From assembly GCF_900091625.1 (NCBI RefSeq), contig NZ_FMIC01000002.1:4278001-4342000 (forward strand): a stretch of 64,000 bases of DNA. Reading direction: 5' to 3'. The position numbers and the translations under genes were made by a program. Below are positions 34,677-43,929 of this stretch, in pieces. A model generated the notes under the pieces. That model was given only the letters and a program-made list of their open reading frames with translations, had not been told where the DNA came from and made no database searches. The DNA is from Micromonospora peucetia. GTDB taxonomy: Bacteria; Actinomycetota; Actinomycetes; Mycobacteriales; Micromonosporaceae. Each line of letters begins with the position of its first letter. Positions within the stretch are counted from its first letter, which is position 1.

Positions 34677-36569
34677 GTGAAACTACAAATCAGGCTTCTG
34701 GGCAGTGTGGAGCTCTGCGTCGACGACCAGGTCGTTACGCCCGGCGCGGCGAAGCGGCGGGCGGTCCTGGCAGGTCTGGCGTTGGAGGCCAACCATTCGG
34801 TCTCCCTGTCCAGGCTGGCCGACATGGTCTGGTCCGATGTGCCGCCCGCCTCGGCGGTGGCGAACCTGCGTTCCCACGCCGCCGCGCTGCGGCGGGTGCT
34901 GGGCGACCGGCTGGTCGCCCGCCCCAACGCGTACGCGCTGCGGCTCTCGTCGTACGAGCTGGACGTCACGGAGTTTCACCGGCTGGTGGGCGAGGGGCGG
35001 GCCCTCCTGCGTACGGCCGACCCGGCCAGTGCCGTCGGCACTCTCACCGCCGCGCTGGCGCACTGGCGTGGGGCGTCGGGCGACGGGCTGCCCTGGGGCA
35101 CCGCGCTGGACAACCGGTGGGCGAGCCTCGACGAGCAGCGGCTCCAGGTCTTCGAGGAACTCGCCGACGCGCGGCTCGCCGCCGGTGAGCATGGCCACCT
35201 CCTGCCCGAGCTGCGCGGACACCTCGCCGCCCACCCGCTGCGCGAGCGCGCCTGGGCGCAGCTCATGCTGGCCCTCTACCGTTGCGGGGACGTCCCGGCG
35301 GCGCTCACCGTCTACCGGGACGCTCGGGCCACGCTCGAGGAGCAACTCGGCATCGAGCCGGGCGAGGAGTTGGTGGCCCTGCACCGCGCGATGCTCGACC
35401 GGTGCTCCGAGTTGGCGTACACCCCGCCGCCCGCACCGGTCACGACGGTGCCCGCGCCGGTTGCCCCGGCGCCCGGCGTTGCCGGGTCGGCATCGCCCAT
35501 GGTCGACATCGCCGGGGGCGTCGGCTGGACGGTGCCCCGTGAGCTGCCGGCCGGCCTGGTCACGTTCATCGGTCGGGGTCGGGAGACCGGCGAGGTGGTC
35601 GCCGCCCTGCGCGGTACGGGCCCCACCACCGTGGTCGTCACCGGCGCATTCGGTACGGGAAAGACCGCCCTGGCGGTACGCGCCGCGCACGCCGTCGCCG
35701 CGGATTTTCCCGACGGGCAGGTCTTCGTCGAACTCGGCAATCGGGCCCCGGCGACTTCCGGCGAGGTGCTCGCCCGGGTGCTGCGCGCGATCGGGGTCGC
35801 CCCCGGCGACGTGCCCGCGAACACCGACGAGCGGGCCGGCTGGTTCCGGTCGCTGGTCGCCGGTCGACGACTGCTGCTGGTGGTCGACGGGGTCACCCGC
35901 GCCGCCCAGGTCCGCCCGCTGCTTCCGGCCGGGCCGGGCCCGGGCCTGGTCGTGGTCGGGCAGCGCCGGTTGGGCAGCCTGGACGGCGTACGACGGGTGA
36001 CGCTGCGCCCGCTCGCCACCGCCGACGCACGTGACCTGCTGGCGGCGCTCGCCGGCCCGGAGCGGCTTGCCGGCGACCCGGTGGCCACCGGCGAGTTGTT
36101 GCGACTCTGCGCCGGGTCGGTCCTCGCGCTGCGGGTCGCCGGCACGCGCCTGGCGGCCCGTCCGGGGCAGTCGGTGGCTGCCCTGGTCGGTCAGTTCGCC
36201 GACGGGCGGGAACGGCTGGACCTGCTGGACTACGAGGACCTTTCGGTGCGGGCCAGTCTGGACACCGCCGTCGCCGCCGTCCGCGCCGACGACGAGGTGG
36301 CCGGGCGGCTCCTCGCCCTGCTCGGCGCGACGCCCGACGCAGTGCTCCAGCCGGAGCGGGTCGCCCGGCAGCTCGGGATCTCCGCCGCGCGGATGCGCCG
36401 CACTCTGGACGACCTGGCGGAGGCCCATCTGGTCAAGGCCCACCGCCCCGGGCCAGGGGGCCATCTGCTGCCGGCGCTGGTCCGGGAGTACGCCGCCGAG
36501 TTGGCGGCCGAGCGGACGGTCGTGGCGCCCCCGTTGACGGCCCGGCGGGTGGACCCGCTCGTCGCCTGA
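34677..36569 (+). CDS. AfsR/SARP-type regulator with BTAD and NB-ARC domains
   Basis: A 630-residue transcriptional activator. Residues about 1-95 are an OmpR-type winged helix (IRLLGSVELCVDDQVVTPG). Residues about 97-245 are the bacterial transcriptional activation domain (ELDVTEFHRLV... EQLGIEPGEEL). A Pro/Ala linker follows. From about 300 an NB-ARC/STAND ATPase carries a P-loop GAFGTGKTAL and a Walker-B-like LLLVVDGV. It ends after the winged-helix part of the ATPase, without the TPR repeats of full AfsR. SARPs activate secondary-metabolite genes, but no biosynthetic cluster adjoins it. GTG start preceded by GGGGGA. Confidence 0.85.
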   Translation: MKLQIRLLGSVELCVDDQVVTPGAAKRRAVLAGLALEANHSVSLSRLADMVWSDVPPASAVANLRSHAAALRRVLGDRLVARPNAYALRLSSYELDVTEFHRLVGEGRALLRTADPASAVGTLTAALAHWRGASGDGLPWGTALDNRWASLDEQRLQVFEELADARLAAGEHGHLLPELRGHLAAHPLRERAWAQLMLALYRCGDVPAALTVYRDARATLEEQLGIEPGEELVALHRAMLDRCSELAYTPPPAPVTTVPAPVAPAPGVAGSASPMVDIAGGVGWTVPRELPAGLVTFIGRGRETGEVVAALRGTGPTTVVVTGAFGTGKTALAVRAAHAVAADFPDGQVFVELGNRAPATSGEVLARVLRAIGVAPGDVPANTDERAGWFRSLVAGRRLLLVVDGVTRAAQVRPLLPAGPGPGLVVVGQRRLGSLDGVRRVTLRPLATADARDLLAALAGPERLAGDPVATGELLRLCAGSVLALRVAGTRLAARPGQSVAALVGQFADGRERLDLLDYEDLSVRASLDTAVAAVRADDEVAGRLLALLGATPDAVLQPERVARQLGISAARMRRTLDDLAEAHLVKAHRPGPGGHLLPALVREYAAELAAERTVVAPPLTARRVDPLVA

Positions 36570-36575
36570 CGAACC

Positions 36576-36851
36576 TCAGGAGACCTCGCGGCGTACGATC
36601 GCCACCGCCACCCGGCAGAACTCGTCCATGTCCGGGTTGAAGCCGGCGGCGATGTCGGGGTGCAGCCCCGAGCGGGTCTCGTCGAGCAGCAACTGGCAGA
36701 CCTGCTCGACCGGCTCACCGGCGTAGCTGGCGCTGACCCGTTCCGTGGCGGCCTGCAACGCCGAGGTCAACTGGTCCTCCAGCGGGCCCCGCAGCTTCTG
36801 CTGCACGGGATCCAGCCCGCGCGGGTCCAGCGTGACATGTGGCTCCGACAT
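36576..36851 (-). CDS. small conserved-style protein, unknown
   Basis: A 91-residue acidic, probably helical protein (LRGPLEDQLTSALQAATERV, then VEQVCQLLLDETRSGLHPD, then DEFCRVAVAIV). No signal peptide, no membrane segment, and no family recognised. The ATG has GGGAGCGCC just upstream. It lies 47 bases downstream of the RusA-like gene on the same strand, so they may be cotranscribed, and it converges on the AfsR-like gene with six bases between. Confidence 0.6.
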   Translation of the reverse strand: MSEPHVTLDPRGLDPVQQKLRGPLEDQLTSALQAATERVSASYAGEPVEQVCQLLLDETRSGLHPDIAAGFNPDMDEFCRVAVAIVRREVS

Positions 36852-36898
36852 CGGCGCTCCCTTCGTCGGCGTCCGCGGTACCCCACCGCGGCCCTCGG

Positions 36899-37330
36899 TC
36901 AAACCACGTTCGGTACGGCGGCCACCCGCACCTGGTAGGAGAAGTCCTCCGCCGGTTCCTCCACGTACGACAGCCGGCGGATCTGCCGGTCGTCGTCGTA
37001 GAGGGCGACGTCCACCAGGACGCCGAGGTGGGCCAGGCCGATGCTGGCCACCCGCTTCTTGTCCTGGAGCACCGCACACACCCCGCCCAGCAACGTGCTG
37101 GCGTCGGAGGTGCGGTGCCCCGGCGGGCAGCGCAGCACGAGGTCCACCTCGACCGGCCCGGACAGCGGGGTCCAGCCGGTGCGCTGGGCCGCCGCGCAGG
37201 CCGCCTGGAGCAGGGCGCGGACCCTCGTCGCCTGCCGGTGCCCGGCGGCGAAGATGGACAGCGCCTCGGTCCTGACCGGTGGCAGGCCGCTCACCTCGAA
37301 CGTCAGGGCGAGAGCGCGGGTGTCCTGCAC
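36899..37330 (-). CDS. RusA-like protein with degenerate active site
   Basis: A 143-residue protein that follows the layout of RusA-type Holliday-junction resolvases. It starts with a strand and a PP turn (VSGLPPV), has a basic helix (RQATRVRALLQAACAAAQ), then strand PVEVDLVLRC. A TSDASTLLGGV helix sits where RusA has the catalytic RDLDN...K/AL motif. LYDDDRQIRRLSYV corresponds to the DDxQV motif. The first aspartate motif is changed (DLDN to DAST), so nuclease activity is doubtful although DDxQ is kept. The assignment is by pattern, not by search. It forms a small operon with the 91-residue gene downstream. Confidence 0.45.
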   Translation of the reverse strand: MQDTRALALTFEVSGLPPVRTEALSIFAAGHRQATRVRALLQAACAAAQRTGWTPLSGPVEVDLVLRCPPGHRTSDASTLLGGVCAVLQDKKRVASIGLAHLGVLVDVALYDDDRQIRRLSYVEEPAEDFSYQVRVAAVPNVV

Positions 37331-37424
37331 GACGGCACCTCCTCGTTGGGGACGATCCTGCCCAACCGGTCCGGCGGCGGAGGGAGGTTCCCGCGAGAAC
37401 CCACCGATCGGGGCGGGCCCGTGG

Positions 37425-38003
37425 TCAGTGGCGGGCGCGCTTGATCTCGTGGAAGGCGGGCATCCGGATCAGGGGGAGCAGCGAGTCCCAGATCGTCAGG
37501 GCGTCGTCGGTGCCGGGGACCTCGGTCAGGATCGGGCCGTGGATGCCCCGCTCGGCGCCCGGGACCATGAGAACCGGCGCACCGATGTCCGGGCCGGCCG
37601 AGGCGTACGCCAGGGCGTGTGACTCGCGTACCGCCTCGTCCCAGCGGTCGTCGTCGAGTGCCGGCGCGACGGCACCCAGGCCCGCCGCCTCGACGGCCGC
37701 GTCCACGATCTTCGCCGACAGCGGATTGCCCACGTCGTGGCTGAGGGCGCCGACCTCGGCATAGAAGCGTGCGGCGTCGTCGTGGCGGGCCTCGGCGCGT
37801 AGCGCCTCCACCAGCCGCAGCGCCCGGCTGGAGGCAGTCATCGCGTCGGCGTACTCCGGCCGGACCCGCCCCGCGTTGAGGATGGCCAGGCTGAACGCCC
37901 GCCACTCGATGTGCAGGCCGCGAGCGTCGGCGACCGCGACCAGCCACCGGGAGGTGCGCCAGGTCCACGGGCAGGCCGGGTCGAGGAAGAAGGTGGCGTC
38001 CAT
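37425..38003 (-). CDS. DsbA/FrnE-like thioredoxin-fold protein (Rv2466c-like)
   Basis: A 192-residue DsbA-family protein resembling mycothiol-dependent nitroreductase Rv2466c and FrnE-like oxidoreductases (FLDPACPWTWRTSRWL at the N-terminus, FSLAILNAGRV, then GAPVLMVPG and HGPILTEVPG). The catalytic motif reads CPWTW, so only one active-site Cys (residue 11) is visible and the second Cys of CxxC is missing. That would suit a one-cysteine mechanism with mycothiol, or a loss of disulphide chemistry. The ATG precedes the motif by ten codons. It stands alone and diverges from the lpqY operon. Confidence 0.75.
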   Translation of the reverse strand: MDATFFLDPACPWTWRTSRWLVAVADARGLHIEWRAFSLAILNAGRVRPEYADAMTASSRALRLVEALRAEARHDDAARFYAEVGALSHDVGNPLSAKIVDAAVEAAGLGAVAPALDDDRWDEAVRESHALAYASAGPDIGAPVLMVPGAERGIHGPILTEVPGTDDALTIWDSLLPLIRMPAFHEIKRARH

Positions 38004-38235
38004 CGTCCGAGCCTACGGGCGGCCGGGCCGACCCGCACGGCGGTGATCCGCGCCACACGGGGTGTTGTCGGCGCCGTCCCGGCAGCGTCAGGTTTCGCAA
38101 CTTCGCAGGTCGGGCAGTGTTGGGGCCACGAACGTCCGGGGCGACGAAACCACTGGTCAGGCGCCCCGAGCGGCTCGCCGTGCGCCGGGGCGCGGAGCCT
38201 GCCCCCGGCCTTTGGCCGACCTGAGGGGAGGGGTG

Positions 38236-39525
38236 ATGAGCGACCCCGACAAGGCCCGACACCGACGCCGGCCACGCGTACGCGCGGTGGCTGCCGCCGC
38301 GGCGCTGACGCTGGTGGCGCCGATGGCGGCGGCCTGCGGTTCCGGCGGCGACAGCGGTACGCCCACGATCAACCTGTACTACCCGCCGGAGCAGAACCTG
38401 CAGAAGGTCGTCGACGACTGCAACGCGCAGGCCCAGGGGCGCTACGAGATCGTCTACCGGGTGCTGCCGAGGCAGGCCGACGACCAGCGGGTGCAGCTGG
38501 TCCGCCGGCTGGCCGCGCAGGACAGCGGGATGGACGTCCTCGGCCTCGACGTCACCTGGACCCAGGAGTTCGCCAGCGCCGACTGGATCAGGGAGTGGAC
38601 CGGACCGGACAAGGCCGAGGTCGAGCAGGGCACCCTCGCCGGCCCGCTGGAGACCGCCCGCTACGAGGAAAAGCTCTACGGTGCGCCGAAGAACACCAAC
38701 GTCCAGCTGCTCTGGTACCGCAAGGACCTGGTGCCCCAGCCGCCGAAGACGTGGGACCAGATGATCTCCATGGCGCAGGAGCTGAAGCAGCAGGGCAAGC
38801 CGCACCAGGTGCTCACCATGGGCGCCCAGTACGAGGGCCTCGTCGTCCTCTACAACACCCTCGCCGAGAGCGCCGGGGGAAAGATCCTCAGCGACGACGG
38901 CAAACAGGCCGTGATGGACGCCGGCACCGTCCGGGCGCTGGAGCAGCTCCAGCGCTTCGCCACGTCGGGCGTGACGTCGCCGTCGTTCAGCAACGCCACC
39001 GAGGACCCGGTCCGGCTGGAGTTCCAGTCCGGCGACGGCGCGTTCCAGGTCAACTGGCCGTTCGTCTACCCGGCGATGCAGGAGGCCGACCCGGAGCTGG
39101 CCAAGCAGGTCGGCTGGGCCCGGATCCCGGGCGTCGACGAGAACACCCCGAGCAAGGTCACCATCGGCGGGGTCAACCTGGCGGTCAGCGCCCACTCGAA
39201 GCACCCCGAGGAGTCCTTCGAGGCGGCCCGGTGCATCCGCAACGAGAAGAACCAGAAGTTCTCCGCGATCAACGACGGCGTGCCGCCGACCATCGAGAAG
39301 GTCTACGCCGACCCGGAGATGGCCGAGGCGTACCCGATGCGGGACACCATCCTCGAAGAACTCAAGGACCCGGCGGTCCGGCCGCTGACCCCGGCGTACC
39401 AGAGCATCTCCACCGTCATGTCGGCGATCCTGTCGCCGCCGTCGGCGATCCGGCCCGAGCAGACCGCCGACGAACTGCGCGACGCCATCGCCGACGCCCT
39501 CGAATCGAAGGGGGTCCTGCCGTGA
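38236..39525 (+). CDS. lpqY: trehalose ABC transporter solute-binding lipoprotein LpqY
   Basis: A 429-residue lipoprotein with an Arg-rich signal, hydrophobic segment and lipobox ending at Cys 34 (MAAACGSG). Segments match mycobacterial LpqY closely. LPRQADDQRVQLVRRLAAQ, LDVTWTQEFASADW, LLWYRKDLV, VTIGGVNLAVS and PLTPAYQSIS are recognisable, as is a C-terminus [20 protein letters not shown]. LpqY binds trehalose and feeds the SugA/SugB permeases. ATG 38236 follows GGGGAGGGG. The next gene starts within its stop (GTGA). The ligand is assigned by similarity to LpqY and not tested. Confidence 0.85.
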   Translation: MSDPDKARHRRRPRVRAVAAAAALTLVAPMAAACGSGGDSGTPTINLYYPPEQNLQKVVDDCNAQAQGRYEIVYRVLPRQADDQRVQLVRRLAAQDSGMDVLGLDVTWTQEFASADWIREWTGPDKAEVEQGTLAGPLETARYEEKLYGAPKNTNVQLLWYRKDLVPQPPKTWDQMISMAQELKQQGKPHQVLTMGAQYEGLVVLYNTLAESAGGKILSDDGKQAVMDAGTVRALEQLQRFATSGVTSPSFSNATEDPVRLEFQSGDGAFQVNWPFVYPAMQEADPELAKQVGWARIPGVDENTPSKVTIGGVNLAVSAHSKHPEESFEAARCIRNEKNQKFSAINDGVPPTIEKVYADPEMAEAYPMRDTILEELKDPAVRPLTPAYQSISTVMSAILSPPSAIRPEQTADELRDAIADALESKGVLP

Positions 39526-40520
39526 GCGTGAACGCCACGCCGGCGGGCGCCGACGCGACCGCCGAACAGACCGCCGCCCGGTCCGGCCGGGACGCCAGGG
39601 TGCCGGCCCAGCACGCCGACCGGGGCCGCAAGGCCCCGCTGAGTGAGAACAAGAAGGCCGAACGCCGGCTGGGCTGGCTGCTCTGCGCCCCCGCCGCGCT
39701 GGTCATGGTGCTGGTGACGGCGTACCCGATCATCTATTCGGTCTGGCTGTCGTTGCAGCGCTTCGACCTGCGCTTCCCCGACGAGCGTAAGTTCGTCGGG
39801 CTGGAGAACTACGTCACCGTCCTGACCAACGACTTCTGGTGGACGGCGTTCGGCGTCACCGTGCTGATCACGGTGGTCACCGTCGTCATCGAGCTGGCGC
39901 TCGGCATGGGACTGGCGCTGATCATGCACCGCACGCTGGTCGGCCGGGGCATCGTGCGGACCGCCGCGCTGATCCCGTACGGCATCGTCACGGTCGTCGC
40001 GGCGTTCTCCTGGCGGTACGCGTGGACGCCCGGCACCGGCTACCTGGCCAACCTGTTCAGCGACGGCGCGCCGCTCACCGAGCGGGCCAGCTCGCTGGCG
40101 ATCATCATGCTGGCCGAGATCTGGAAGACCACGCCGTTCATGGCGCTGCTGCTGATGGCCGGCCTGGCCCTGGTGCCGGAGGACCTGCTGAAGGCCGCCT
40201 CCACCGACGGCGCCACCGCCTGGCAGCGGTTCACCAAGGTGATGCTGCCGGTGATGAAGCCGGCGATCCTGGTCGCGCTGCTGTTCCGCACCCTGGACGC
40301 GTTCCGGGTGTTCGACAACATCTTCGTGCTGACCGCGGGCGGCAACGAGACCTCTTCGGTGTCGATGCTCGCCTACAACAACCTGATCCGGGGTCTGAAC
40401 CTCGGCATCGGATCGACGATGTCGGTGCTGATCTTCCTCACCGTGGCGATCATCGCCTTCGTCTTCGTGAAGCTGTTCGGTACCGCTGCTCCCGGCAGCG
40501 ACGACGGGGAGAGGCGCTGA
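39522..40520 (+). CDS. sugA: trehalose-type ABC transporter permease SugA
   Basis: A 332-residue MalF-type permease. The first 50 residues are polar, then six hydrophobic helices start at [20 protein letters not shown]. The EAA loop is [19 protein letters not shown] at 39522 overlaps the lpqY stop by four bases. It is the first membrane subunit of the LpqY-SugABC importer; assigned by operon order and by the LpqY partner. Confidence 0.85.
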   Translation: MSVNATPAGADATAEQTAARSGRDARVPAQHADRGRKAPLSENKKAERRLGWLLCAPAALVMVLVTAYPIIYSVWLSLQRFDLRFPDERKFVGLENYVTVLTNDFWWTAFGVTVLITVVTVVIELALGMGLALIMHRTLVGRGIVRTAALIPYGIVTVVAAFSWRYAWTPGTGYLANLFSDGAPLTERASSLAIIMLAEIWKTTPFMALLLMAGLALVPEDLLKAASTDGATAWQRFTKVMLPVMKPAILVALLFRTLDAFRVFDNIFVLTAGGNETSSVSMLAYNNLIRGLNLGIGSTMSVLIFLTVAIIAFVFVKLFGTAAPGSDDGERR

Positions 40521-40521
40521 G

Positions 40522-41358
40522 ATGGCTGACACCACCACCATCCGGGCCAAAGTGCGCTGGGGCCTGCTGGACGCCATCGTGGTCGTCTTCGCGCTGGTCC
40601 CGGTGCTCTGGATCATGTCGTTGTCGTTCAAGACGCCGGCGACCCTGACCGACGGGAAGTTCATTCCGCAGGAGTGGACGCTGGACAACTACCGCTCGAT
40701 CTTCGCCACCGACCAGTTCGTCCGGGCCCTGGTCAACTCGATCGGCATCGCACTGATCGCCACCGTGATCGCCGTGGTGCTCGGCGCCATGGCCGCGTAC
40801 GCGATCTCCCGGCTGGACTTCCCCGGCAAACGGCTGCTGGTCGGGGTCTCCCTGCTGATCGCGATGTTCCCGCAGGTGTCGCTGGTGTCGCCGCTGTTCG
40901 AGATCGAGCGGCAGCTCGGCCTCTTCGACACCTGGCCAGGTCTGATCCTGCCGTACATCACCTTCGCGCTGCCGCTGGCGATCTACACGCTGTCGGCGTT
41001 CTTCAAGCAGATCCCGTGGGACCTGGAGAAGGCGGCGAAGATGGACGGCGCGACCCAGGCCCAGGCGTTCCGGCGGGTCATCGCCCCGCTGGCCGCCCCG
41101 GGGCTGTTCACCACGGCGATCCTGGTCTTCATCTTCTGCTGGAACGACTTCCTCTTCGCCATCACGCTGACCTCCACCGAGCGGGCCCGCACGGTGCCGG
41201 TGGCGCTGTCGTTCTTCACCGGCGAGTCGCAGTTCGAGGACCCCACCGGGGCGATCTGCGCCGCCGCCGTGGTGATCACCATTCCGATCATCCTGTTCGT
41301 CCTCTTCTTCCAGCGCCGCATCGTGTCCGGCCTGACCTCCGGCGCAGTCAAGGGATAG
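40522..41358 (+). CDS. sugB: trehalose-type ABC transporter permease SugB
   Basis: A 278-residue MalG-type permease with six hydrophobic helices and the ATPase-docking loop [16 protein letters not shown]. The start comes one base after the sugA stop (TGAgATG), so the genes are cotranscribed. It pairs with SugA in the membrane. The stop at 41358 is ten bases before the likely sugC start. Confidence 0.85.
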   Translation: MADTTTIRAKVRWGLLDAIVVVFALVPVLWIMSLSFKTPATLTDGKFIPQEWTLDNYRSIFATDQFVRALVNSIGIALIATVIAVVLGAMAAYAISRLDFPGKRLLVGVSLLIAMFPQVSLVSPLFEIERQLGLFDTWPGLILPYITFALPLAIYTLSAFFKQIPWDLEKAAKMDGATQAQAFRRVIAPLAAPGLFTTAILVFIFCWNDFLFAITLTSTERARTVPVALSFFTGESQFEDPTGAICAAAVVITIPIILFVLFFQRRIVSGLTSGAVKG

Positions 41359-41367
41359 GTGGTACTC

Positions 41368-42573
41368 ATGGCTGACATCGTGCTCGACAAGGTGAGCAAG
41401 AAGTTCCCGGACGGGACCGTCGCGGTGGCCGACGTCGACCTGGAGATCGCCGACGGCGAGTTCGTCATCCTGGTCGGCCCGTCCGGCTGTGGGAAGTCCA
41501 CCACCCTGAACATGATCGCGGGCCTGGAGGACATCAGCTCCGGCGAGCTGCGCATCGGCGGTGACCGGGTCAACGACAAGGCGCCCCGGGACCGGGACAT
41601 CGCCATGGTGTTCCAGTCGTACGCCCTCTACCCGAACATGACCGTCCGGGAGAACATGGCGTTCCCGCTGCGGCTGGCCAAGCTGGACAAGGAGACGATC
41701 AACCAGAAGGTGGAGGAGGCGGCGAAGGTCCTGGAGCTGTCCGCGCTGCTGGACCGCAGGCCGGCCAACCTCTCCGGCGGCCAGCGCCAGCGGGTGGCGA
41801 TGGGACGGGCGATCGTCCGGCAGCCCAAGGCGTTCCTGATGGACGAGCCGCTGTCCAACCTCGACGCCAAGCTGCGGGTGCAGATGCGCACCGTGGTGTC
41901 GCGCCTACAGAAGAAGCTCGGCACCACCACCGTCTACGTGACCCACGACCAGACCGAGGCGATGACCCTCGGCGACCGCGTGGTGATCATGCGGGGCGGC
42001 GCGGTGCAGCAGGTCGGCCCGCCGCAGGAGCTGTACGACCACCCGCGCAACCTCTTCGTCGCCGGGTTCATCGGCTCACCGTCGATGAACTTCCTGCACG
42101 CTGCGGTCGAGGACGGCCGGCTGCGTACGGCGCTGGGTGACGTGCCGATCGGCGAGCGGCTCCGGCGTGAGTTGGAGGGCGCCGACGCCCCGCGCGAGCT
42201 GATCGTCGGCATCCGTCCGGAGCACTTCGAGGACGCCGCGCTGATCGACGACGACACCCGCCGCCGGGGCCTGGAGTTCGAGGCGCCGGTCGACATCGTC
42301 GAGTCGATGGGCTCCGACAAGTATGTCTACTTCAGTGTCGAGGGGGAGCGGGCCAGCGCCGCCGAGTTGGAGGAGTTGGCGGCCGACGCGGGCGCCGACT
42401 TCAGCGGCGGCGGCACCAGCCTGGTGACCCGGCTGTCGGCCGAGTCTCCCGTCGAAGAGGGGCAGACCCGGCGGGTCTGGTTCAACCTGGAGAAGATCCA
42501 CCTGTTCGACCCGTCCAACGGGCGCAACCTGACCCTGCACGAGGGACGGGCGGCCGGCGCGCTGGCCGACTGA
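41368..42573 (+). CDS. sugC: sugar ABC transporter ATPase (SugC/MsiK/UgpC type)
   Basis: A 401-residue CUT1 ATPase. All motifs are intact: Walker A GPSGCGKST, Q-loop FQSYALYPN, signature LSGGQRQRV, Walker B AFLMDEP, D-loop SNLDAK, and switch His in VTHDQTEA. After about residue 240 there is the MalK-type regulatory domain with two OB-like halves. It energises SugAB. In actinomycetes the same type (MsiK) serves several importers, and the ATPase-less amino-sugar importer in this window could use it. ATG 41368 (MADIVLDKV) is preferred over the GTG three codons earlier. Confidence 0.9.
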   Translation: MADIVLDKVSKKFPDGTVAVADVDLEIADGEFVILVGPSGCGKSTTLNMIAGLEDISSGELRIGGDRVNDKAPRDRDIAMVFQSYALYPNMTVRENMAFPLRLAKLDKETINQKVEEAAKVLELSALLDRRPANLSGGQRQRVAMGRAIVRQPKAFLMDEPLSNLDAKLRVQMRTVVSRLQKKLGTTTVYVTHDQTEAMTLGDRVVIMRGGAVQQVGPPQELYDHPRNLFVAGFIGSPSMNFLHAAVEDGRLRTALGDVPIGERLRRELEGADAPRELIVGIRPEHFEDAALIDDDTRRRGLEFEAPVDIVESMGSDKYVYFSVEGERASAAELEELAADAGADFSGGGTSLVTRLSAESPVEEGQTRRVWFNLEKIHLFDPSNGRNLTLHEGRAAGALAD

Positions 42574-42587
42574 CGTACGACGACACG

Positions 42588-42616
42588 GGCGGGTGGGTCG
42601 ACGCGACCCGCCCGCC
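42588..42616. terminator. hairpin between sugC and the AlkZ-like gene
   Basis: Bases 42588-42600 pair with 42604-42616 (13 bp with one T-G wobble, GGGTCG acg CGACCC at the tip). A short TTT follows on the plus strand. It sits between convergent genes and should terminate both. Confidence 0.65.
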
Positions 42617-42622
42617 GCCGTT

Positions 42623-43735
42623 TCAGCCGACCCGCTCGATCCGCAGCGGCAGGCCCAGGAAGCCGGCGTAGCGGCTCAGGGCGACCTCCACGCGGGCCCG
42701 GGTCCCCTCGTCGAGGGGCACCAGCGGGTGCACCGTGACCGTCACCCGGGTCTTGCCGACCGTCCGCTTCCAGGTGCCCACGACCCGCCCGTCGCGCACG
42801 ATCGTGGCCTGGAAGACGCCGTTGCGGCCCGGCACGATCGCATCGGCGTGGGCGGGATCCAGCATCAGCGAGCGGTTCTTGAAGCCCAGCAGGTATTCGT
42901 CGAAGCCGGGCAGCACCAGCAGGTCGTCGTCGACCGGCTCTCGGGGGGCGTCCAACAGGGCGGCGTCGACGAGCGCCTCCTCCCCGTCGACGCGCACCAC
43001 CGTCAGGGCGTCGCCGGCCGCCGCGAAGCCTCGGCGCGCGTCGGTGAGCGTCAGCCCCGTCCAGCCGGCGAACTCCCGGGCGGTGACGGGCCCGTGCCCG
43101 CGCACGTAGCGGCGGGCGAGGGTCGCCAGGGACTCGTCCCGCTCCGGCCGGTGCGGGTCGGGCGCCCACTCGTCGAGCAGGGCGAAGGTCTGCTCGGTGC
43201 CCACGTTCGGCGCGAGGCAGGTGACACCGCGCACGCTGGCGTACCAGAGCAGGTGGTAGCCGCGCTGGTCGCCGGTGTCGATGCCGGCCGCCGCCAGCGC
43301 GGCCAGGCACCGCGCCCGGGTGAGCCGGCCGCCGCCGGCCAGCGCGGCGCCGAGCACGTCGACCGCGCGGTCCGCGTCGGTCTCGGTCAGCCCGAGCTGC
43401 GTACGACGGGTCGCGGCGCTGGCCAGCGAGCGTACGCCGGTCAGCTCCAGCATCCAGCGGGCGTCGCGGGGCGGCACCAGGTGCACGGTGCCCCGCATCG
43501 GCCAGGTGCGCAGCGCCTCCCGGCGCTCCAGCCCGGCGTGCACGTCGGCGTGGCTGAGCGCGGGCAGTCGGGCGCCGAGGGACCACATGCCGCTGGCCAG
43601 GTCCTGTGCCTGCATGGCTCCGAACCACCCGACCACGTCGGCCACCCCGCCCGGACGGGCGGTGGGGTGCGGGCGGAGCAGCAGGCTGGTCATTCGTAGC
43701 GCGAGCGCCTCGCGCCCGGTCAGGTCCACGGGCAT
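42623..43735 (-). CDS. AlkZ-like winged-helix DNA glycosylase (HTH_42/DUF1006)
   Basis: A 370-residue protein made of tandem winged helices like the AlkZ/YcaQ group of DNA glycosylases, which unhook alkylated or crosslinked DNA. The catalytic Q-x-Q motif is MQAQD (Gln 42 and 44). GTVHLVPPRDARWML, RGYHLLWYASVRGV and LLVLPGFDEYLLGFKNRS are typical family segments. ATG 43735 with GGAGGAG upstream. Actinomycetes carry several of these, some beside genotoxin clusters, but no such cluster is adjacent. Confidence 0.75.
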   Translation of the reverse strand: MPVDLTGREALALRMTSLLLRPHPTARPGGVADVVGWFGAMQAQDLASGMWSLGARLPALSHADVHAGLERREALRTWPMRGTVHLVPPRDARWMLELTGVRSLASAATRRTQLGLTETDADRAVDVLGAALAGGGRLTRARCLAALAAAGIDTGDQRGYHLLWYASVRGVTCLAPNVGTEQTFALLDEWAPDPHRPERDESLATLARRYVRGHGPVTAREFAGWTGLTLTDARRGFAAAGDALTVVRVDGEEALVDAALLDAPREPVDDDLLVLPGFDEYLLGFKNRSLMLDPAHADAIVPGRNGVFQATIVRDGRVVGTWKRTVGKTRVTVTVHPLVPLDEGTRARVEVALSRYAGFLGLPLRIERVG

Positions 43736-43929
43736 GGAGGCTCCTCCGGTCGGCTGGGGCCTCAGCCTAGGACCGGCCTCCGACATCGAGCTGCCGGGCT
43801 TCGCCCACAGCTCGACGAGAACCGGCAACTCCTACGCATGACGGCCGGCGCAGCGGGAAAGCGGGCCGCCAGGCAGCGGGAATGCGGGCCGTCAGCAGGC
43901 GCACCACTCGCGCGCCAGGAGGGAGCGAC

